Shown: positions 59,340 through 64,000 of the stretch, in pieces
Position numbering within the stretch: position 1 is the first letter of the stretch
Layout: every line of letters starts with the position of its first letter
Assembly (NCBI RefSeq): GCF_002483225.1
Contig: NZ_DLHL01000061.1
Span: 1 to 64,000, forward strand
Reading direction: 5' to 3'
DNA from: Gemmatimonas sp. UBA7669
GTDB lineage: Bacteria; Gemmatimonadota; Gemmatimonadetes; Gemmatimonadales; Gemmatimonadaceae
DNA length: 64,000 bases
Notes under the pieces: generated by a model
The model's input: the letters and a program-made list of their open reading frames with translations, nothing else
Told to the model about the DNA's origin: nothing
The model's database searches: none
Position numbers and translations under genes: made by a program

Positions 59340-62246
59340 CTAGCGAGACGTCTCGGGCAACAAGACAAACCGCGCCCTGTTCCCCTCATCGAGGAACTTC
59401 TTCGCCGCTGCCGCCAGCTTCTCCACCGTCAGCCCGGCATAGAGCTGCTCCTCGGTGGCCAGCTCCTCCAGCGGGTCCCCATTCTCCACGCGGCCACGAA
59501 TGGCGCTCACCCAGTAGCCGTTCTGCTTGCGCTGCACCTCGAGCGTGCGGCGCTGCTTTTCGCGCACCCGGTCCACCTCTTCCTGACTGGGCGGCACACG
59601 ACGCAGCGAGTCGAGCTCCTGACGCACGGCCGCATACAGCGAGTCGGCCTTGTCCGGCGCCGAGCCGTAACTGATGACCACCTGCCACTCCTGACGCGGA
59701 CGACGCGAGAAGCCGGTGTTCACCGACACCGAGTAGGTGCCGCCGAGCGCCTCGCGCAGGCGGTCCAGCAGGCGCTGCTCGAGCAGGTCACCCAGCGAGG
59801 ACAGCACATATGATTCTTCGCGCGACCATGCGGCCTTGCCGGCCAGCAGGAATGCGGTCTGGCTCTGCGGCGCGATGCCCTTGCGCACCACCTTGTCGAT
59901 CTGGCCCGTGAACTGCGGCGGCCCCACATCGCGCGCCACTTCACGGCGATCGGAGCTGGGCAGCGATCCAATCCACTGCTCCACCAGCGGCTTGAGCACG
60001 GCCAGGTCCACGTTGCCCACGAACACGAAGGTGAAGTTGCCGCCGTCGCCGAAGCGGTCCTTGTAGATGGTCATCATCTCATCGAGCACCAGTTCGTTCA
60101 GCATGCTGGCGCTGAGCGGCCGCGCGCGCGGATGCCCATTGGCCAGCGTCATCTGAATGGTGTCGTTGAACACCAGGCCGGGATTGGCGTCCTTGTTGCG
60201 CAGCTGCGTCTCGATGGCCTGCATGTTGGCCTTGAAGATCATGGAGTCTGCGCGCGGCGCGGTGAAGCGCAGCCAGGTCAGCTGCAGCAGCGTTTCGAGA
60301 TCGCGCGTGGACGCGCCGCCACTCATGCCTTCGCTCAAGTCGGTGATGCTGGGCTGCACGCTGGCCGCCTTGCCGGTGAGCACCTTGCGCAGATCAACCG
60401 GTGAGAACTCCCCCACGCCGCCCGATGCAATGATGGGCGGGGTCAGCGAGGTCTTGAACACATCGGCGTCACTTACCAGGCTCGCGCCACCGGGACTGAA
60501 GGCCACCATCTGCACCTGATCGGCCTGGAAGTCCGTCGGCTTGACGAACACCCGCGCACCGTTGGACAGCGTCCACTCGGTAATGCCATGCGCGGCAATC
60601 GTGCGTTCCTGCGTCACACGCCCGGGGGCAGGGGCCGAGGCCACCAGCGCGTTGGCGGTGGCCGCTTCCGTCCACGGCGTCACCGCACTGGCCACCACAC
60701 GACCGAACACGCCGCGAATGTCGGCCTCCGTGGGTACGGCCAGGCCCTCCTTCTCGGGCAGCGTGACCAGCACCACGCGATTCGCGGCGCCGCCGCGGCT
60801 GTTGGCCAGCGCATTCACATCGGCCAGCGTGATGGCGGGCAGCAGGCGCTGCACGGCGCGGTACTCGTACGCAATGCCCGGCGAGGCGTTGCCTTCGAGA
60901 TAGTGGTCGATGTACTCGGCCACATAGGCTCCGCTTTCCGTTTTCTCGCGCTCCTCATACGTGCGCTCGTAGGCACGCAGCAGGTTGGTTCGGGCGCGGT
61001 CGAGCTCAGCCGCGAGGAATCCATGCTGCTGCACGCGCTCCGCTTCGGTGAGCAAGGCCTGCAGCGTTTCCAGCAGCTTGCCTTCCTTGGCGCCGGCGCC
61101 AAGCGCGTTGTACTCGCTGCCGCGCACGAAGCCGCCGCTGCTCGCACCCGCGCCGGTGAAGGGCGCATCGGGCTTGAGGGCCAGCTCACTGAAGCGCTGG
61201 TTGATCATGGTGTTGTAGAGGCGCTCGAGCAGCGACGCGCGCAGGTCACCCACGGTGCGCAGGGCCTTGGGCGGACGCTTCCACAGCACTTCCACGGACG
61301 AGGTGGTGAGCTCCTTGTCGGTGGCAATGGATACGAGGGTGGAATCGTGCGTGGGCACAGCCGCCATCGTGCGTGCGCGCGCATTGGGCCGCGCGGCGAG
61401 GCGACCGAAGGTACGGCGGATATGCTGCTCCAATACCGCCGGGTCCACATCACCCACAGCCACCACCGCCATGAGGTCGGGGCGGTACCAGTCACGCCAG
61501 AAACGACGCAGCGGCGCCGGATTGGCGTTCTCGATGATCTCCGGCTTGCCGATGGGCAGGCGATCGGCATAGCGCGAGCCACGGAACAGCACGGGGAACT
61601 GCTTGTCACGCAGACGTTCACCGGCCCCGAGGCCGTTGCGCCACTCGCTCAGCACCACGCCGCGCTCGTTCACCACCTCGAGCGAATCGAACTTGATGCC
61701 GCTGGCCACGTCACCCAGGAACGCAAAGCTGCGCTCGAGAATGCCGGCGCTGTCGGTGGGGACCGGCAGGATATAGATGGTTTCGTCGAAGCCGGTCATG
61801 GCATTGAGGTCGGCACCGAAACGCACACCAATGGACTCGAGATACTTCACGATGTCGTTCTTCGCGAAGTTGGTGGTGCCGTTGAAGGCCATGTGCTCGA
61901 GGAAGTGGGCGAGCCCCAGTTGATCGGCATCCTCGAGAATGGAGCCCGCGTTCACCACCAGACGCAGTTCCACGCGCTTCTCGGGTTTCGCGTTGCGCCG
62001 GATGTAGTACGTCAGCCCGTTGGGCAGTGTGCCGCGGCGCACGGCCGGGTCCATGGGCAGGCGCGTCGTGAGCGCGAAGGAATCCTGGACTGCCGCGGGG
62101 CGTGCGGCGCTCTGCCGCGAAGGCGCCGGGCGCGTCGAGGTGGCGCCGGTCTGCGCCGCAAGCGGCACCGATGCCAATACCGTTGCGGCCAGTGTGAACG
62201 TGGCCGCGCGGGTCAGGTGACGGGTTCGAGAGGAAGGACCAAGCAT
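59340..62246 (-). CDS. M16-family zinc peptidase (two-domain, exported)
   Basis: A 968-aa peptidase. A signal peptide (AATFTLAATVLASVPLAAQ) is followed by an N-terminal M16 domain with the inverted zinc motif HFLEH in LGLAHFLEHMAFNGTTNF and the downstream Glu of the pitrilysin family. A second, inactive M16_C-type domain starts near TPWTEAATANALVASAP. LPNGLTYYIRRNAKPEKRVE is typical of the PqqL-type periplasmic forms. I chose the ATG at 62246 because the signal peptide begins there; an upstream in-frame extension overlaps the helicase gene and is not protein-like. Likely role: degradation of peptides in the periplasm. Confidence 0.92.
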   Translation of the reverse strand: MLGPSSRTRHLTRAATFTLAATVLASVPLAAQTGATSTRPAPSRQSAARPAAVQDSFALTTRLPMDPAVRRGTLPNGLTYYIRRNAKPEKRVELRLVVNAGSILEDADQLGLAHFLEHMAFNGTTNFAKNDIVKYLESIGVRFGADLNAMTGFDETIYILPVPTDSAGILERSFAFLGDVASGIKFDSLEVVNERGVVLSEWRNGLGAGERLRDKQFPVLFRGSRYADRLPIGKPEIIENANPAPLRRFWRDWYRPDLMAVVAVGDVDPAVLEQHIRRTFGRLAARPNARARTMAAVPTHDSTLVSIATDKELTTSSVEVLWKRPPKALRTVGDLRASLLERLYNTMINQRFSELALKPDAPFTGAGASSGGFVRGSEYNALGAGAKEGKLLETLQALLTEAERVQQHGFLAAELDRARTNLLRAYERTYEEREKTESGAYVAEYIDHYLEGNASPGIAYEYRAVQRLLPAITLADVNALANSRGGAANRVVLVTLPEKEGLAVPTEADIRGVFGRVVASAVTPWTEAATANALVASAPAPGRVTQERTIAAHGITEWTLSNGARVFVKPTDFQADQVQMVAFSPGGASLVSDADVFKTSLTPPIIASGGVGEFSPVDLRKVLTGKAASVQPSITDLSEGMSGGASTRDLETLLQLTWLRFTAPRADSMIFKANMQAIETQLRNKDANPGLVFNDTIQMTLANGHPRARPLSASMLNELVLDEMMTIYKDRFGDGGNFTFVFVGNVDLAVLKPLVEQWIGSLPSSDRREVARDVGPPQFTGQIDKVVRKGIAPQSQTAFLLAGKAAWSREESYVLSSLGDLLEQRLLDRLREALGGTYSVSVNTGFSRRPRQEWQVVISYGSAPDKADSLYAAVRQELDSLRRVPPSQEEVDRVREKQRRTLEVQRKQNGYWVSAIRGRVENGDPLEELATEEQLYAGLTVEKLAAAAKKFLDEGNRARFVLLPETSR

Positions 62247-62337
62247 TGGGTTCGTGGTGAAGATGGTGAACAATGTCGCGACGACGTTGGGGCATCGGCG
62301 TCGCGAGCGACAAGCCGGTTCGCGAAGCAGACCGGGA

Positions 62338-64000
62338 CTAGCTGCTGCCGAACCGCCCTCGGAGTAACGCGCGAAGGTCCACTTCGGGTTCGATGATGGC
62401 CCCGGCCCGCGGACCGGGCAACGGCGGGAACTCGGGCACATCACCCAGCGTGACGCGCTGCATGGTCTGCCGCACGCCCTGATCGAGAAAGCGCGAGAGT
62501 TGTGTATAAGCAAAGTCGGCGCCGGTGCGCGTGGCGTAGCTATGCAGCGGATACACCACCATGAGCTCGTTGCGCGCGCGGGTCATGGCCACATACAAGA
62601 GACGCCGCTCTTCCTCGATCTGGTCGTCGTCCACCGCGGCGCGGGCCATGGGGAACACACCATCGCTGGCGTGAATGACGAACACCACGTCCCACTCCTT
62701 GCCCTTGGCCGAGTGCACGGTGGAGAGGATGAGTGCGTCGTCTTCATCGGTGCTGCCCACGGCCAGGTCCTGCGTGTTGGCCGGAGGCTCGAGGGCCAGC
62801 GCGGCAAGAAATGCTGAACGATCGGGATAACCGGCCGCGATGATCTCGAGCTGATCGAGATCGGCCATGCGCGGCGGGGCATCGTCGTAGGTGGCCTGCA
62901 GGATGGGGTCGTAGAGCTGCCGCACGAGGCGGATGCTCTCTCCCGGCGCGTGCGGCCGGTCGCCGCGCTCCACGCGCCGCATACCGTCGAAGAGCGCCGA
63001 CATGGCCAGCAGACCGGGCCTGGCGCGGGCCGGTGCGCGCACGGCGCCGATGGCCATGGGCTCCCAGCCGTGCTGCGCAAGCAACTCAATGGCGGCACGC
63101 GCGGTGGCGTCGCCCACACCGGGCAGCAGGCGCAGCAAGCGATACCAGCTCACTTCGTCGCGCGGATTCTCGAGAATGCGCAGAAAGGCCAGCAGGTCCT
63201 TGATGTGCGCCGCTTCGAGGAACTTGAGGCCGCCCCATTTTTCGTAGGGAATGCGACGGTTGGCCAGTTCGATTTCGAGGTCGGCCGACAGATAGCCCGC
63301 GCGAAACAGCACCGCCATCTCACGCAGCGGCGTGCCCTGCTCGTGCAACTCGAGCAGGCGGTCCACCACGAAGGCCGTCTGCGCGGCTTCATCGCGCACG
63401 GTCACCAGCCACGGCGCCTCGCCGCCACTGCGCTCGGTGAAGAGGCGCTTGCTGTAGCGCTCCGTGCTGCGCGAGATGAGCGTGTTGGTGGTGTCGAGAA
63501 TGGGTGAAGTGGAGCGGTAGTTCTGCTCCAGCGTCACGATGCGCGTGCCGGGGAACTGTTTGGGAAAGTCGAGGATGTTGCGAATGGTGGCGCCGCGAAA
63601 CGCATAGATGCTCTGCGCGTCGTCGCCCACGACGGTGAGCTTGCCGTTGGTGCAGAGGCCACGCAGAATGCGCGACTGCAGCGGGTTGGTGTCCTGGTAC
63701 TCGTCCACCAGCACGTGATCAAACAGTCCGCGCATCTGTTCGGCGATGCTCGGTGCCTGTTCCAGCAGCAGGGCCCAGGACAGCAGCAGGTCGTCGTAGT
63801 CGAGCAGATTGCGCTCGGCCTTGCGTTTCACATAGTCGGTGAAGCAGCGCTCGATGTCTCCCGCCCACGAGAGAAAGTGCGGCCACTGATCGCTCAGCAG
63901 GTCGGCGACATCGGCTTCGGTGTTGACGTGCCGCGAGTAGATGGACAGCAGGGTTTCGGCGCGCGGGAAGCGCGGCGCGCCGCGGGGGGCGTTCTTGAGA
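62338..64000 (-). CDS. UvrD/PcrA-family superfamily-1 DNA helicase (5' end beyond window)
   Basis: The C-terminal ~550 residues of a 3'-5' helicase. The reading frame stays open to the window edge, including TLLSIYSRHVN and DYVKRKAERNLLDYDDLL, so the N-terminal Walker A region is missing. Seen motifs: Walker B LVDEYQDTN, motif III VGDDAQSIYAFRGA, motif IV EQNYRSTSPIL, motif V STVHSAKGKEWDVVFV, and motif VI RRLLYVAMTRARNEL. The tail is short, without the PcrA C-terminal Tudor extension or a nuclease domain. It is upstream of the M16 gene with 91 nt between. Confidence 0.93.
   Translation of the reverse strand, partial: LKNAPRGAPRFPRAETLLSIYSRHVNTEADVADLLSDQWPHFLSWAGDIERCFTDYVKRKAERNLLDYDDLLLSWALLLEQAPSIAEQMRGLFDHVLVDEYQDTNPLQSRILRGLCTNGKLTVVGDDAQSIYAFRGATIRNILDFPKQFPGTRIVTLEQNYRSTSPILDTTNTLISRSTERYSKRLFTERSGGEAPWLVTVRDEAAQTAFVVDRLLELHEQGTPLREMAVLFRAGYLSADLEIELANRRIPYEKWGGLKFLEAAHIKDLLAFLRILENPRDEVSWYRLLRLLPGVGDATARAAIELLAQHGWEPMAIGAVRAPARARPGLLAMSALFDGMRRVERGDRPHAPGESIRLVRQLYDPILQATYDDAPPRMADLDQLEIIAAGYPDRSAFLAALALEPPANTQDLAVGSTDEDDALILSTVHSAKGKEWDVVFVIHASDGVFPMARAAVDDDQIEEERRLLYVAMTRARNELMVVYPLHSYATRTGADFAYTQLSRFLDQGVRQTMQRVTLGDVPEFPPLPGPRAGAIIEPEVDLRALLRGRFGSS

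Noticed and set aside
62247..62513. N-terminal extension of the M16 peptidase
   Set aside because: Overlaps the helicase gene end and lacks protein-like composition; a signal peptide begins at 62246.

Overview
The window is a high-GC, gene-dense chromosomal segment that looks like Gemmatimonadota (Gemmatimonas-like). The basis is inference from content. It has SusC/SusD and TonB-receptor operons, a PorV-like outer-membrane protein with a large secreted partner, a GWxTD-domain protein, a short primary-type sigma factor without region 1.1, a Kdo transferase (Gram-negative envelope), and four-gene F1 ATP synthase cluster atpAGDC. No phage, CRISPR array, plasmid origin or transposase gene was seen.

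Layout. 1-9.9 kb: GT4 glycosyltransferase and PAP2 phosphatase, a small membrane protein, the molybdate ABC transporter modABC, a usp/KefB-type antiporter pair, a CorC/HlyC-like CBS protein and a GT2 glycosyltransferase. 10-12.6 kb: an exported protein divergent from a MarR regulator with a Cys-rich tail across a clear palindromic operator, then a five-tRNA operon (Ala-Gly-Val-Arg-Pro, minus strand) with a consensus promoter and a terminator. 12.8-21.7 kb: sigma factor, MlaF-type ATPase/Nudix/AraC-like regulator, atpAGDC behind a TGTGA-N6-TCACA operator, and a LytTR regulator. 22.3-32.7 kb: a five-gene cell-surface operon (TonB receptor, 1454-aa secreted protein with a T9SS-like tail, PorV-like protein, beta-barrel, lipoprotein). 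33-45.2 kb: propeller and GWxTD proteins, a beta-barrel, and a SusC-SusD operon ending in an orphan plug-domain protein. 45.2-51.3 kb: waaA, a DsbA-like lipoprotein, a TPM/nucleotidyltransferase/LemA trio, metG. 51.36-52.41 kb: an unusual element. 52.4-64 kb: ricT, accA and dnaE (transcribed dnaE to accA to ricT towards metG), an Aminopep-family metallopeptidase, an M16 peptidase and a UvrD/PcrA helicase cut by the window end.

The most striking feature is the ~1.05 kb element at 51361-52405, between ricT and metG. It carries a single gene for a four-helix-bundle protein of the 23S rRNA intervening-sequence (S23/IVP) family. The gene is enclosed by ~190-bp inverted repeats built from many short hairpins of the form ACTGC-N4-GCAGT, and the right repeat is present twice in tandem. 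The layout (complementary ends, S23 gene in the loop) resembles an rRNA intervening sequence, but it lies outside any rRNA gene and has no transposase or reverse transcriptase.

The window also holds several families of long intergenic hairpins at gene ends. One (three copies: window start, 21.7 kb, 59.2 kb) shows compensatory changes in both arms of its inner stem, so the pairing itself appears to be selected or actively copied.
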